DNA of 64,000 nucleotides from Thermobispora bispora DSM 43833 (GCF_000092645.1 NC_014165.1:1488001-1552000); one strand, 5' to 3'. Positions 1-8,863 are shown, counted from the first letter of the stretch. Notes: generated by a model not told the origin, from the sequence alone. Translations and numbers: made by a program.

Positions 1-2
1 AA

Positions 3-587
3 TACTTCACCGGCCGCGGGATCAAGGGGTGGATCAGCAGGGCGTTCTTCAAAGGGGTCGGGACCGTGCCCATCGACCGGACCGGTGGCAAGGCGAGTGA
101 GGCGGCGCTCCGCACCGGCCTGCGCATCCTCAGCGAGGGCAAGGTGCTCGGCATCTACCCGGAGGGAACCCGATCCCCGGACGGCCGCCTCTACAAGGGC
201 AAGACCGGGGTGGCGCGGCTCGCCCTCGAGTCCCGGGCGCCGGTGATCCCCTGGGTGATGGTCAACACGCACGAGATGATGCCGCCCGGCCGGGTCATCC
301 CCAAGTTCGGCATCCGCCCCGGGGTCAAGTTCGGCAAGCCGCTCGACTTCTCCCGCTACTACGGGATGGAGCACGACCGCCTGATCCTCCGGGCGGTCAC
401 CGACGAGATCATGTACGCGATCATGGAGCTCTCCGGCCAGGAGTACGTCGACAAGTACGCGGCCGCCGCCAAGGCCGAGATGCAGGCGGCCCGCAAGGCG
501 GAGAAGGCCGAGAAGGCGGAGAAGAGCGGGAAGCCGGAGACCATCGAGCACACGGAGCGGACCGCGGCGGGCGGATCCTCGTCATAG
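3..587 (+). CDS. 1-acyl-sn-glycerol-3-phosphate acyltransferase family protein (5' truncated)
   Basis: Partial gene: the frame is open from base 3, so the N-terminus lies upstream of the window. The visible part contains the PlsC/LPLAT block YPEGTRSPDGR (around bases 156-190), where the Glu-Gly-Thr-Arg residues bind the glycerophosphate, followed by a hydrophobic APVIPWVMVNT stretch typical of the family. The upstream HX4D block is not in the window. PlsC-type enzymes acylate lysophosphatidate at the membrane during phospholipid synthesis; the exact substrate cannot be read here. The C-terminal 40 residues form a Lys/Glu/Ala-rich charged tail, common in actinobacterial members. Confidence 0.88.
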   Translation, partial: YFTGRGIKGWISRAFFKGVGTVPIDRTGGKASEAALRTGLRILSEGKVLGIYPEGTRSPDGRLYKGKTGVARLALESRAPVIPWVMVNTHEMMPPGRVIPKFGIRPGVKFGKPLDFSRYYGMEHDRLILRAVTDEIMYAIMELSGQEYVDKYAAAAKAEMQAARKAEKAEKAEKSGKPETIEHTERTAAGGSSS

Positions 588-657
588 CGCGTATTAGACC
601 GCGGTGACCGCGGGTAGCGACTCGGTATACGCCCCGTATCGAACGATTGGGAGGCAT

Positions 658-2265
658 ATGACCGAGCGCAGCCCGCGGGTATCGGACCTCAGCGCGGAGA
701 CGGCGGGCCCGGGTGGCGGGGGTGCCGCCGCCCGGGCCGATCGCCGTCCCGGCTACCTTCCCCACCGGCAGATCCTCGTCGTCCTCCTCGGCGTGGCGTG
801 CGGGATGCTGCTCGCCGCGCTCGACCAGAGCATCGTCGGCACCGCCTTACCCCGCATCGTGAGCGAGCTCGGCGGGCTCGACCGGCTCTCCTGGGTGGTC
901 ACCGCCTACCTGCTCACCTCGACGGCGGCCACCCCGGTCTGGGGGAAGATCTCCGACCTGTACGGCCGGCGGATCATCTTCCAGGCCGCGATAGCGATCT
1001 TCCTCGCCGGGTCGGCGTTCGCCGGGCTGAGCCAGAGCATCGGCCAGCTCATCGCCTCCCGGGCGATCCAGGGCCTGGGCGGCGGCGGGCTCATGGCGAT
1101 CGCCTTCGGCATCGTCGCGGACGTGATCCCGCCCCGGGAGCGCGGCCGCTACCAGGGCTACTTCGGCGCGGTGTGGGGCACCGCGAGCGTGGCCGGCCCG
1201 CTGCTCGGCGGCTTCTTCGCCGACGGCCCCGGCTGGCGGTGGATCTTCCTGATCAATCTCCCGATCGGGATCGTCGCGCTCGCCGTCGTCTCGGCCGCGC
1301 TCCGGCTCCCGCTGGAGCGCCGCCGCCAGCGGGTCGACTACCTGGGGGCCACGGTGATCGCGGCCGGGGTGGCGTGCTTCCTCCTCTACCTCGACTGGGC
1401 CGGGCGGGAGCTCGGCTGGACCGCCCCGGGCGCGCTCGCCCTGCTCGCCGGCGCCGTGTCGCTCGCCTCGCTCTTCGTGCTCGTCGAGCTCCGGGCCTTC
1501 GAGCCCATCCTGCCGATGCGGCTCTTCCGCAACGCGGTGTTCAGCGTGGGCAACCTCTTCGGGTTCCTCTCCGGCCTCGCCATGTTCGGAGGCCTGGTCT
1601 TCCTCCCCGTCTACCTGCAGGTGGTCCAGGGCATGTCGCCCACCGTCTCCGGCCTCGCCCTGCTCCCGGCCGTCCTCGGCATCTTCTCCACCTCGGTCGC
1701 CACCGGCCGGCTGATGAGCCGCACCGGCCGGTACAAGGCGTTCCCGATCGCCGGTTCGGCCGTGCTCATCGTGGCGCTCTGGCTGCTGTCCACGATCGGG
1801 GTGGACACGCCGTACTGGCGGGTCGCGGCCTACGCCTACCTGTTCGGCGCCGGGCTCGGGTGCTGCATGCAGACCGTGGTGACCGCGGTCCAGAACGCGG
1901 TCCGCCGGTCCGACATCGGCGTGGCCACGAGCTCGACCGCGTTCTTCCGGATGATGGGCGCGGCGATCGGCACCGCGATCATGGGCGTGGTGCTCACCGA
2001 CCGGCTGACCCACCACATGGCGGCCGAGTTCGGCGGCCGGCCGCCCACCGGCCCGGGCGCGACCGCGATCGACGTCAACGACGTCGAGGCGATCCGGCGG
2101 CTCGCGCCGCCGATCCGGGAGCACGTGCTCGCCGCCTTCTCCCACGCGATCGACGACGTGTTCCTGGTGAGCATCCCGTTCGTCGCCGCCGCGCTCGTGG
2201 TGGCGCTCTTCCTCAAGGAGATCCCGCTCGCCGGCCGCACCGGCGGCCCGCCGGGCGTCGGCTGA
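658..2265 (+). CDS. MFS drug exporter, DHA2 (EmrB/QacA) type, 14 TM segments
   Basis: About 535 residues with many hydrophobic helices. The motif-A-like [11 protein letters not shown] lies in the first cytoplasmic loop, [13 protein letters not shown] is typical of EmrB/QacA proton antiporters, and an antiporter motif GPLLGGFF follows. Such proteins sit in the cytoplasmic membrane and export hydrophobic drugs in exchange for protons; the substrate is unknown. I chose the ATG at 658 because GGGAGG lies just upstream. An in-frame GTG at 604 would add 18 residues and has a weak TATTAG hexamer 6 nt before it, so it is a possible leaderless start. The gene follows the acyltransferase by about 70 nt and converges on the homocysteine methyltransferase. 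Confidence 0.9.
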   Translation: MTERSPRVSDLSAETAGPGGGGAAARADRRPGYLPHRQILVVLLGVACGMLLAALDQSIVGTALPRIVSELGGLDRLSWVVTAYLLTSTAATPVWGKISDLYGRRIIFQAAIAIFLAGSAFAGLSQSIGQLIASRAIQGLGGGGLMAIAFGIVADVIPPRERGRYQGYFGAVWGTASVAGPLLGGFFADGPGWRWIFLINLPIGIVALAVVSAALRLPLERRRQRVDYLGATVIAAGVACFLLYLDWAGRELGWTAPGALALLAGAVSLASLFVLVELRAFEPILPMRLFRNAVFSVGNLFGFLSGLAMFGGLVFLPVYLQVVQGMSPTVSGLALLPAVLGIFSTSVATGRLMSRTGRYKAFPIAGSAVLIVALWLLSTIGVDTPYWRVAAYAYLFGAGLGCCMQTVVTAVQNAVRRSDIGVATSSTAFFRMMGAAIGTAIMGVVLTDRLTHHMAAEFGGRPPTGPGATAIDVNDVEAIRRLAPPIREHVLAAFSHAIDDVFLVSIPFVAAALVVALFLKEIPLAGRTGGPPGVG

Positions 2266-2291
2266 GAAGCCGCGGCCCGGCCGGGGCGCGG

Positions 2292-3158
2292 TCAGGCCGG
2301 CGACTCCGCGAGCCGGGCGCGGATCTCCCGGATGTGCGCGGGGGTGGTGCGGCAGCAGCCGCCGATGTGCGTGGCGCCGAGCGCCCGCCACTCCACGGCG
2401 GCCCGGCCGAACGAGACCGGGTCGGAGGTCCCGGTCCAGCGGCGGCCCACCGGGTCCCACGCCTCACCGGAGTTGGGGTAGACGATCCGGGCGCCCGCGC
2501 GGATCAGCCCGGGGATGTGGCGCGGCGGCGTGCAGTTCACCCCGACCGCGACGACCTGCGGCATGCCGGAGAAGAGCGCCACGCACTCGGCGAACGGCGT
2601 GCCGTCGTTGATGTGGCGGTCGTCCCGGCAGGAGAAGCTCACCCAGGCGCGCACCTCAGGGGCGAGCCGGAGCAGCCGGGCCACCGCGCACGCCTCGGGG
2701 AACGACGGGATGGTCTCGAACGCCACCAGGTCGGCTCCGGCCGAGGCGAGGATCTCGAAGCGCTCCCGGTGCCAGGCGAACAGCCCGTCCTCGCCGAGGT
2801 CGTACGCGCCGGTGTACTCGGCGCCGTTGGCGAGGTAGGCGCCGTACGGCCCCACGCTCGCCGCCACCAGCCCGTGGCCGGCCTCGTCCCGCGCCTCGAC
2901 CGCGAGCCGTACGGCGAGGCGGAGCAGATCCCGGGCCTCCCCGGGGGTGAGGCCGCGCCGCACGAACCCGGGGATGCTCGCCTGGTAGCTCGCCGTGGTG
3001 GCGACGTCGGCGCCCGCGGCGAAGTAGTCGAGGTGGGCCTTGCGGATGATCCCGGGATTCTCGATGAGCAGCCTCGCCGACCACAGCTCATCGCGGAGGT
3101 CGCACCCGAGCGCCTCCAGATGGGTGGCGAGGCCGCCGTCCAGCACGAGGTAGCTCAC
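2292..3158 (-). CDS. mmuM: homocysteine S-methyltransferase
   Basis: 288 residues, the usual length for single-domain MmuM/YagD enzymes. They methylate homocysteine to methionine using S-methylmethionine or S-adenosylmethionine, in the cytoplasm. The zinc site is visible: a Cys in VGVNCTPP (central part) and the C-terminal GGCCRTTPAHI pair. The N-terminus LVLDGGLATHLE is characteristic. The start is GTG at 3158. A TAGGGT hexamer (3165-3170) ends 6 nt before it with no Shine-Dalgarno sequence, pointing to a leaderless message. It appears to be a single-gene unit, convergent with the MFS gene. Confidence 0.92.
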   Translation of the reverse strand: MSYLVLDGGLATHLEALGCDLRDELWSARLLIENPGIIRKAHLDYFAAGADVATTASYQASIPGFVRRGLTPGEARDLLRLAVRLAVEARDEAGHGLVAASVGPYGAYLANGAEYTGAYDLGEDGLFAWHRERFEILASAGADLVAFETIPSFPEACAVARLLRLAPEVRAWVSFSCRDDRHINDGTPFAECVALFSGMPQVVAVGVNCTPPRHIPGLIRAGARIVYPNSGEAWDPVGRRWTGTSDPVSFGRAAVEWRALGATHIGGCCRTTPAHIREIRARLAESPA

Positions 3159-3590
3159 CGGTCAACCCTATGCGTTCCGATCCGTGAACAGGTTCCCGGG
3201 CGCCGTCCGGCGGCCCCGGCGCCCGCCGGACGGCGCCCGCCCGGTCCGGACCGGGGTGCCTCCCGGCGGCCCGGGCCGTACCCGGGCTTCGGGGCCGGTC
3301 ACGCGCCGACGGCGCACCGCGGCAGTCCCCCCGCAGGATCCGGCTGGAGACGGCCGGAGAAGGGGGAGGCGGACCGGACGCGATCCGGGGCTCACGCAGC
3401 CCTGGAGTCCACGTCACCCTCGGGTTTCCGTGACACGGCGAACGAAGCGTGAACCGCGGTCGGTGCGGGCGCGATCGCGGTGCCCGTGCCCAGGTCGGTG
3501 CCGTCGTGGCCGGCCGCCGGGGAACTCTTGATCGGTGAATGCCCGTATCGGATACCCCATCGATATTTCTGCTTATTTGGTAGGGATAAT
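3159..3590. other. non-coding stretch between mmuM and a gene remnant
   Basis: About 430 nt with no convincing gene. The open frames here are arginine/proline-rich shadows of high GC. Most of it is G/C-rich, but the last 50 nt (about 3540-3590) are noticeably A/T-rich. That A/T-rich patch abuts the coding-like remnant that starts near 3591. Confidence 0.5.
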
Positions 3591-3707
3591 GGGGTCAGGG
3601 TCGCCTTCGCCCTGCCGTTCAGCTTCGAGTACGAGGACTACGAGCAGATCCTCACCGACATCGCGACCAAGCTCGGCCCGGCGCTCGGCCGGCGGCCGTC
3701 CACCTGA
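3591..3707 (+). pseudogene. C-terminal remnant of an unidentified protein gene
   Basis: From 3591 to the TGA at 3705-3707 the frame encodes about 38 residues (beginning GVRVAFALPF and ending GPALGRRPST). Nearly every codon ends in G or C, as in true genes of this window. Upstream of 3588 the same frame enters A/T-rich sequence and low-quality codons, with no good start or ribosome site. I read this as the 3' end of a gene whose front has been lost. It loosely resembles the last segment of a PLP-dependent aminotransferase, but I do not recognise it with certainty. Confidence 0.35.
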
Positions 3708-3786
3708 CCGCACGCACGCCCCGTTGCCGGGGTGGACCTCCCGCCGCGATGGCGCTCCGGCCGGGTCGGTGGAGCGGAAGCGGCGA

Positions 3787-4155
3787 TCAGCGCTCCTCAC
3801 GCGGTGCGGGGCGGGGACGGCGGTGCCACGGCCACCGGCCCTCCAGCTCCACCTGGAGCGAGAGGCTGAGGAAGGTGCGGATCAGCACGATCACCGCGAG
3901 CACGCCGACGCTGCGGAACGTGGGCGATACGGCCACCGTGCGGATGATGTCCCCGGCGACGAGGAACTCCAGGCCCAGCAGGATCGCCCGGCCCAGCCCT
4001 TGCCGGTACCGGCGGTAGGCGTCCTCGAACCGTTCGCGGTGCCGTACCCGCGGCAGGAACAGCACGGTCGCCACGAGCGCACCGAGCACGATCACGATCA
4101 CACCGGCGAGGTCGAGCGCCTGCCCGGCCGTCTCCGCGATCCTGCCGAACTCCAC
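3787..4155 (-). CDS. DUF1622 family membrane protein
   Basis: 122 residues with three predicted membrane helices: about 15-33 (VIVIVLGALVATVLFL), about 57-72 around LGLEFLVAGDIIRTV, and about 85-100. The segment LGLEFLVAGDIIRTVAVSPT is the hallmark of DUF1622, small integral membrane proteins of unknown function. The start is GTG at 4155. The C-terminus is basic and proline-rich. It lies alone in the minus direction, with 147 nt separating it from the VIT gene. No function can be inferred. Confidence 0.75.
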   Translation of the reverse strand: MEFGRIAETAGQALDLAGVIVIVLGALVATVLFLPRVRHRERFEDAYRRYRQGLGRAILLGLEFLVAGDIIRTVAVSPTFRSVGVLAVIVLIRTFLSLSLQVELEGRWPWHRRPRPAPREER

Positions 4156-4302
4156 GGCATCCGGTTACCCGGCCGCCCGCCGCCCATGGCGCGCCCGGCC
4201 AACGCTTGACCGTCGCTCGCCCATCCACGGACCCGCGAGCCGCGCTCCCGCCGGAAGGCCCGCCGCGGGCCGTGCGGGCCCCGGGGGGAGCGCCGTGACC
4301 GC

Positions 4303-6693
4303 TCAGGGCCTCCGCCTCCAGAAGGCCCGCCCCGGCCCGGCCGCGCCGCCGGGCCCGCCGCCCGCCCCGTGGCCGCCGGTCTCCGCGCCACCGCCGGTCC
4401 CCGGGCCGCCGGTGAGCGCGATGAGCAGGTCGATCGCCCGCCGGCAGAGGTCACCGGGCTCGGCCCCGGGCAGCTCGGCCCGGGCCAGCTCGTCGGCGAG
4501 GGCGGTGAGCTCGGCGTGGCCGCCGAGCATGTGGGCGATCACCCGCAGCCGGCTCGCCAGATCGGCGAGGTACCGCCGCAGCTCCGGGCCGGGGAGCGGC
4601 TGCGCCTCCCGGAGCCTGGCCAGCTCCTGGATCAGGAGCGGGCGGACCGTGTCGAACCCCACCGCCGGTGCGGTCCCTGCGGCGGGCGAGGAGAGGTGCG
4701 GCCCGGCCGCGAACCGGCCGGCCCGGCGGAGCATGGCCCCGAAGGAACCGGCCGGCGCCCCCGGGGGCGGCGGCGCGCCGCCGAAGGACGCCAGGGTCGC
4801 CATCATCGGCGCCCCCGTCGCGAGCTCGGTCATCTCCCAGCCCGACGGCGGCTCGACCGGCTGGATCACGCGGTGCTCCGGGGCGCCGTCCGCGGTCACC
4901 CGGGTGTCGATGGCGGCGAACGCGGTGAACCGGCACAGCACCCCGAACCGCAGCGAGGTCGCCACGATCCGCTCCTCGAGCGAGGTGTCGCCGGCGGCGT
5001 ACCGGTCCTCCAGCTCCCGCAGGTGCGCCCGGACCCAGATCGCCCGGGCCGCCGGGTTCGCGGCCGCCCGGCCGGTGACGCGGGTCTCCCAGGGCTCCCC
5101 GCTCGCGGTACGGCCGGCGAGGGTGAGCGCGCCGGTGGGGCGGCCCCGGTAGCGGCCGAGGAGGGTGAGCGGCACGCCCGGATAGAGGGAGCCGAGGTGG
5201 GTGAGGGTGCCGGGGATCACCTCCAGCCCGTCGGGCCGCGCGGTGATGTCGGTGACCAGCGGCGCGCCGATCCGGCGGTGGATGTGCTCCATGGCCTCGT
5301 CGAGCCGGTCCTCGGACTCCACCAGCTCGCACCGGCCGGCGCCGAGCACGGCGAGCCGGCCGAGGAAGGCGGCGTTGACCGCCCGGTCGATGCCGACGGC
5401 GTGGACGCGCACCCCGCCGATCCGGGAGGCCATCCGCTCCAGGATCCGGTCCTCGTCGCCCACCTGGCCGTCGGTGACCAGGACGAGCACCGCGTCCCGC
5501 CCGCCTTCGGCCGCGGCGGCGAGCGCGGTGAGCGCCTCCTCCAGCGGGGCGAGCATCTCGGTCCCGCCGCGCGCCTCGAGCCGGGCGAGGAACTCAACGG
5601 CCCGGTACCGGGCGCGGTCGGTGGCCGCGGTGAGCCCGTCGGGGAACGCCCGCTCGATCACGTTGTCGAAGGCGAGCACGGCGAGGCGGTCGCGCTCGGT
5701 GAGCGTGTCCACGATCCGGGCCGCCGCCCGCCGGGCGGCGACCATCTTCCAGCCGGCCATGCTGCCGGAGCGGTCGAGCACGAGGACCACGTCGCGCGGG
5801 CGGCGCGCGGCCTCCCGGTCGTCCGGGGGCAGCACGGTGAGCATGAGGGTCCCCTCCCCGTCCTCCGCCGCGCCGTCGCCGGGCTCGTCCGGCACCAGGA
5901 GCAGCCCGCCCGAGGCGCGGTAGGCGAACCGGAGGATGACGTCGCGGTCGAGCCGCTCCCCGGGCCGGAGGCGGATCGTGTCCCCCTCCACGGCCACGTC
6001 GTGCAGGCTGGAGCGGATCTCGCGCAGCTCGAGCCCGGCCGGGTCCAGGGTGACCGTGAACGACAGGCGCACCGGCGCGGGGAAGCCGGGAAGGAGCACC
6101 GGCGGGGTGATCCGGGAGGCGTCGGGCACCGCATCGGTGTCCGGGACGACCCCCGAGCCGGCGGCGGGGGCGCCGAGCGGGCTCCCCGGGATGTACCGGG
6201 GCGCCACGACCAGCGGGAACCGGAACTCGGCCGCGCCGTCCTCGTAGGGGAGCGGCTGGCTGAGCTCGAGCCGGACCGTGACGCGCTCCCCGGGCATGAT
6301 GTTGCCGACCCGGATGGTGAAGACGTCGGGCCGGTCCTCCTCGGCGATCGCCGCCGGCCTGCCCTCGGCGAGCGCCCGCTCGTAGGCGGCGCGCGCCCGG
6401 CCGCGTTCCTGGAGCACGCCCTCGATCACGCGGTCGTCCGCCTCCATGCGGAACGCGGTGACCGCGGCGCGCGGCGGCAGCGGGAAGACGTACGTCGCCT
6501 CGAGCGGGACGTCGTGCGGGTTGCGGTATCCCTGGACCACCGTGACGCCGGCGATCAGCCCGGTGACGCGGGCGGTGACGGTGACGCTCTCCAGCGGGAG
6601 GTTGCCCCGCTCGGTGCCGAGCGCCCCGAGGCCGGCGCCGGGCACCGGCCGGCACTCCTCCGGCCTGAGGCGCGTGATGATCGGACCGGTCAT
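4303..6693 (-). CDS. VIT and von Willebrand factor A domain protein
   Basis: 796 residues. Residues about 25-160 form a VIT domain (YRNPHDVPLEATYVFPLPP, then YERALAEGRPA and the GNIMPGERV turn), as in inter-alpha-trypsin inhibitor heavy chains. Residues about 290-460 form a VWA domain with a complete MIDAS start, VLDRSGSMAGWK (DxSxS), and VLVTDGQVGD. The C-terminal third is helical and ends in a Gly/Pro-rich tail. No signal peptide or membrane helix is seen, so the protein is probably cytoplasmic. Such proteins are thought to bind partners through a metal ion; the bacterial role is unknown. Its ATG overlaps the stop of the MerR gene by 4 nt, so the two are co-transcribed and probably share control. 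Confidence 0.85.
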   Translation of the reverse strand: MTGPIITRLRPEECRPVPGAGLGALGTERGNLPLESVTVTARVTGLIAGVTVVQGYRNPHDVPLEATYVFPLPPRAAVTAFRMEADDRVIEGVLQERGRARAAYERALAEGRPAAIAEEDRPDVFTIRVGNIMPGERVTVRLELSQPLPYEDGAAEFRFPLVVAPRYIPGSPLGAPAAGSGVVPDTDAVPDASRITPPVLLPGFPAPVRLSFTVTLDPAGLELREIRSSLHDVAVEGDTIRLRPGERLDRDVILRFAYRASGGLLLVPDEPGDGAAEDGEGTLMLTVLPPDDREAARRPRDVVLVLDRSGSMAGWKMVAARRAAARIVDTLTERDRLAVLAFDNVIERAFPDGLTAATDRARYRAVEFLARLEARGGTEMLAPLEEALTALAAAAEGGRDAVLVLVTDGQVGDEDRILERMASRIGGVRVHAVGIDRAVNAAFLGRLAVLGAGRCELVESEDRLDEAMEHIHRRIGAPLVTDITARPDGLEVIPGTLTHLGSLYPGVPLTLLGRYRGRPTGALTLAGRTASGEPWETRVTGRAAANPAARAIWVRAHLRELEDRYAAGDTSLEERIVATSLRFGVLCRFTAFAAIDTRVTADGAPEHRVIQPVEPPSGWEMTELATGAPMMATLASFGGAPPPPGAPAGSFGAMLRRAGRFAAGPHLSSPAAGTAPAVGFDTVRPLLIQELARLREAQPLPGPELRRYLADLASRLRVIAHMLGGHAELTALADELARAELPGAEPGDLCRRAIDLLIALTGGPGTGGGAETGGHGAGGGPGGAAGPGRAFWRRRP

Positions 6694-7424
6694 CGTGGAC
6701 GGGGCGCGGACCCCGGGCCACGGCCGTGGGGCGGCCGCCCCTCCCTCCCTCCGTTTGTCATAGGCGTTGCGGGAAGTTCCGCGCCGGGGCGGTCGGCGAG
6801 GCCGTACCCGGCGAGCATGGCGAGGAGCGGGCCGGCCGCGCGGCGGATGGCGGCGGCCTCCTCGGCGGTGGGGGCGCGGCCGGCGCCGTCGAGCAGCAGC
6901 GTCACCCCGGGCGCGAGCCGTACCCCGTGGACGACCCCGGCGGGCTGCTGGTCCGCGGCTCTGGGCGGCGGGTATCCCGCGGAGGTCGTGTCGGGTGCGG
7001 CGGTGCCGTCCGGGCGGGGTGGCCGGGCGAGCGCGGCCGGGCGCGCCCAGAACCGCCGGGCCGGGCCGGGCGCGGGCGCGCCGTCCGCGGCGGTTCCGGC
7101 CGGCTCCTCCGGCAGGTCCGCGTCGCCGAGGCCGGCGATGCGCTGGAGCGCGGCGTCGGTCGCCCCGGCGAGCTCGGCCTGGATGGCGGCGATGGAGAGC
7201 CCGGCCGCCTGGCGGCGCTTGATCGCCACGAGCTGCAGCAGGTGGCGCCGCCCGTAGAGCGCGACCCGGCCCCGGCGGGCGATCGGCGGGTCGAGCAGGC
7301 CGATCGTCGTGTACCAGCGGATGAGCCGCTCGTTCGGCACGGGGCGGACCCGGCCGCTCACCTGCCCGTCCGGGCCGAGCAGCCGCGCCGCGTGCTCCGC
7401 CAGTTCGCCGATCGTCCAGGCCAT
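6690..7424 (-). CDS. MerR family transcriptional regulator
   Basis: 244 residues. The N-terminal winged helix starts MAWTIGELAEHAARLLG and continues with LIRWYTTIGLLDPP and ALYGRRHLLQLVAIKRR, matching the MerR DNA-binding domain (IGELA..., RYYxxxGLL, YxxxxLxxLxxI). The rest (about 90-244) is Ala/Pro-rich and lacks a recognisable metal- or drug-binding domain, although a hydrophobic stretch VHGVRLAPGVTLLLDGAG recurs near residue 185. It is the first gene of a two-gene operon with the VIT/VWA protein (ATGA overlap). The promoter holds a near-perfect palindrome, so autoregulation is likely. A CATAGT hexamer ends 6 nt before the ATG, so the message is probably leaderless. Confidence 0.85.
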   Translation of the reverse strand: MAWTIGELAEHAARLLGPDGQVSGRVRPVPNERLIRWYTTIGLLDPPIARRGRVALYGRRHLLQLVAIKRRQAAGLSIAAIQAELAGATDAALQRIAGLGDADLPEEPAGTAADGAPAPGPARRFWARPAALARPPRPDGTAAPDTTSAGYPPPRAADQQPAGVVHGVRLAPGVTLLLDGAGRAPTAEEAAAIRRAAGPLLAMLAGYGLADRPGAELPATPMTNGGREGRPPHGRGPGSAPRPR

Positions 7425-7430
7425 GCTCCC

Positions 7431-7460
7431 ACTATGACACTGTCAATTTGACAGTGTCAA
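7431..7460 (-). promoter_or_regulatory. promoter and nested-palindrome operator of the merR-VIT operon
   Basis: Reading the minus strand, -35 is TTGACA (7460-7455) and -10 is CATAGT (7436-7431), 18 nt apart. Between them lies a 25-bp palindrome at 7435-7459: two 12-nt arms (TGACACTGTCAA and its exact complement) around one central base. Each arm contains its own smaller palindrome, TGACA-N-TGTCA (7435-7445 and 7449-7459). A dyad placed between -35 and -10 is the classic MerR operator position. The predicted transcript start coincides with the ATG at 7424. Confidence 0.8.
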
Positions 7461-7753
7461 TGTTGAGCTGTGCCGGGGCGGTGAGCGGTGCCATGATTAG
7501 CCGGGAAGTCCCCGCCGGCGGACGCGCGTCCCCGCCGTCCGCAACGCGCGAGCTGCTGGATCGTCCGGCGGGCGGTGGCGGTTGCGAGCGGCCGCCGGTG
7601 GTGGTGGATTGAAATGCGTGCGATGGAGGCCTGGCCGGGCATCGGCCGGCGAGGTCACCACAGGCGACGGGGCTGAGCCCACGGGGAGACCGTCCAACGC
7701 CGCCAGGTGTCCGGACAGGCGTGGCAACGGGCAGCTCGAGGAGGCGGGTCACG

Positions 7754-8863
7754 GTGCGTGGAACGGCCATGCGGTCCACGGCTGACTCGGTGGTGTCCGG
7801 CTCCCTATGGCGTCTCGCCTTCACCCGTCCCGGTGCGGAGAGCGGGCGATCGGCGGGCCGGCGGTACGGGGAACCGGCCGATCCCGACGGAGACGGTGTC
7901 GCGGTCCCCGAGGGGTTCACGGTCCGCGTCGTCGCCAGGTCGGGGGAGCGGATCGGCGGCGTCGCCTGGCACGCCGCCCCCGACGAGGCGGGCTGCCTCG
8001 CCTGCGATGACGGGTGGATCTACGTCTCCAACTCCGCGCGTCCGCTGCTCGGCGGCGTCACCGCGGTGCGGTTCACCGCCGGCGGCGAGGTGGTGAGCGC
8101 CTACCGCCTCCTGTCCGGGACCGATCGCAACCACGCGGGCGCGGTCACCCCGTGGCGCACCTGGCTGTCCGGTGAGGAGACCCCCTACGGGCGGATCTTC
8201 GAATGCGACCCGTACGGCATGCGCGCCGCCATGCCGCGCCTCGCGATGGGCCGGTTCCGGCACGGCGGTCTCGCCGTCGACCCGGACCGGGGGATCGTCT
8301 ACCTCACCGAGCTGGAGCCCGACGGCTGCTTCTACCGGTTCCGCCCCGAGGACTGGGGCGACCTCACCACCGGCGTCCTCGAGGTGATGGTCACGGACGG
8401 GGAGTCGGTGTCCTGGCGGCGGGTGCACACCCCGGCCGCGATCGACGAGCCGCTGCGCGAGCAGGTGCCCGGGGCGCGGCGGTTCGCCGTCGGCTCGGCC
8501 GTCCACTGCCACGGCGGGATCTGCTACTTCGCCACCGTGGGCGACGGCCGGATCTGGGCCTACGACCCGGAGCGGGAGCGGCTCACGGTCGTCTACGGGG
8601 ACGGCGCCGCGCACCCCGGCACACTGCACGAGAACCTCTTCGTCGCCGAGGACGACGGCGCCCGGATCAGCGTGGTGAGCGAGGAGGGCACGGCGGCGCC
8701 GTTCCTCCGCCTGGAGGGCGCGGCGGACCGGCGGATCACCGGCCTCGCCTTCGCCCCCGACCACAGCAGGCTGTACTTCTCGGTCCTGCCCGCCCGGCCG
8801 GGCGCCGCGGGATCAGCCGAGGCCGGGGTCACCTACGAGGTGCGCGGCCCGTTCCTCGGCTGA
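7754..8863 (+). CDS. PhoX/DUF839-like beta-propeller protein
   Basis: About 369 residues. The segment NHAGAVTPWRTWLSGEE (near residue 125) matches the PhoX/DUF839 signature, in which canonical alkaline phosphatases have a Cys just before Glu-Glu; here that residue is Gly. Later blocks VYLTELEPDGCFYRFRP, GTLHENLFVAEDDG and TGLAFAPDHSRLYFS also fit a propeller fold. Canonical PhoX is exported by the Tat system, but no complete twin-arginine signal is evident here. I chose GTG at 7754 because GAGGAGG (7738-7744) precedes it by 9 nt; an upstream in-frame start at 7721 and an ATG at 7769 are alternatives. Phosphatase activity is doubtful given the missing Cys. Confidence 0.7.
   Translation: MRGTAMRSTADSVVSGSLWRLAFTRPGAESGRSAGRRYGEPADPDGDGVAVPEGFTVRVVARSGERIGGVAWHAAPDEAGCLACDDGWIYVSNSARPLLGGVTAVRFTAGGEVVSAYRLLSGTDRNHAGAVTPWRTWLSGEETPYGRIFECDPYGMRAAMPRLAMGRFRHGGLAVDPDRGIVYLTELEPDGCFYRFRPEDWGDLTTGVLEVMVTDGESVSWRRVHTPAAIDEPLREQVPGARRFAVGSAVHCHGGICYFATVGDGRIWAYDPERERLTVVYGDGAAHPGTLHENLFVAEDDGARISVVSEEGTAAPFLRLEGAADRRITGLAFAPDHSRLYFSVLPARPGAAGSAEAGVTYEVRGPFLG

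Noticed and set aside
2266-2291. Imperfect dyad between MFS and mmuM stops as a shared terminator.
   Set aside because: Stem is broken and G/C-rich sequence here pairs by chance; not strong enough to list.
847-2460. A 537-codon minus-strand frame across the MFS gene.
   Set aside because: Shadow of the transporter; low complexity, no motif.
7432-7920. A 162-codon minus-strand frame upstream of merR.
   Set aside because: It runs through the operator and antisense to the start of the PhoX-like gene, with Pro/Ser/Arg-rich content and no ribosome site.
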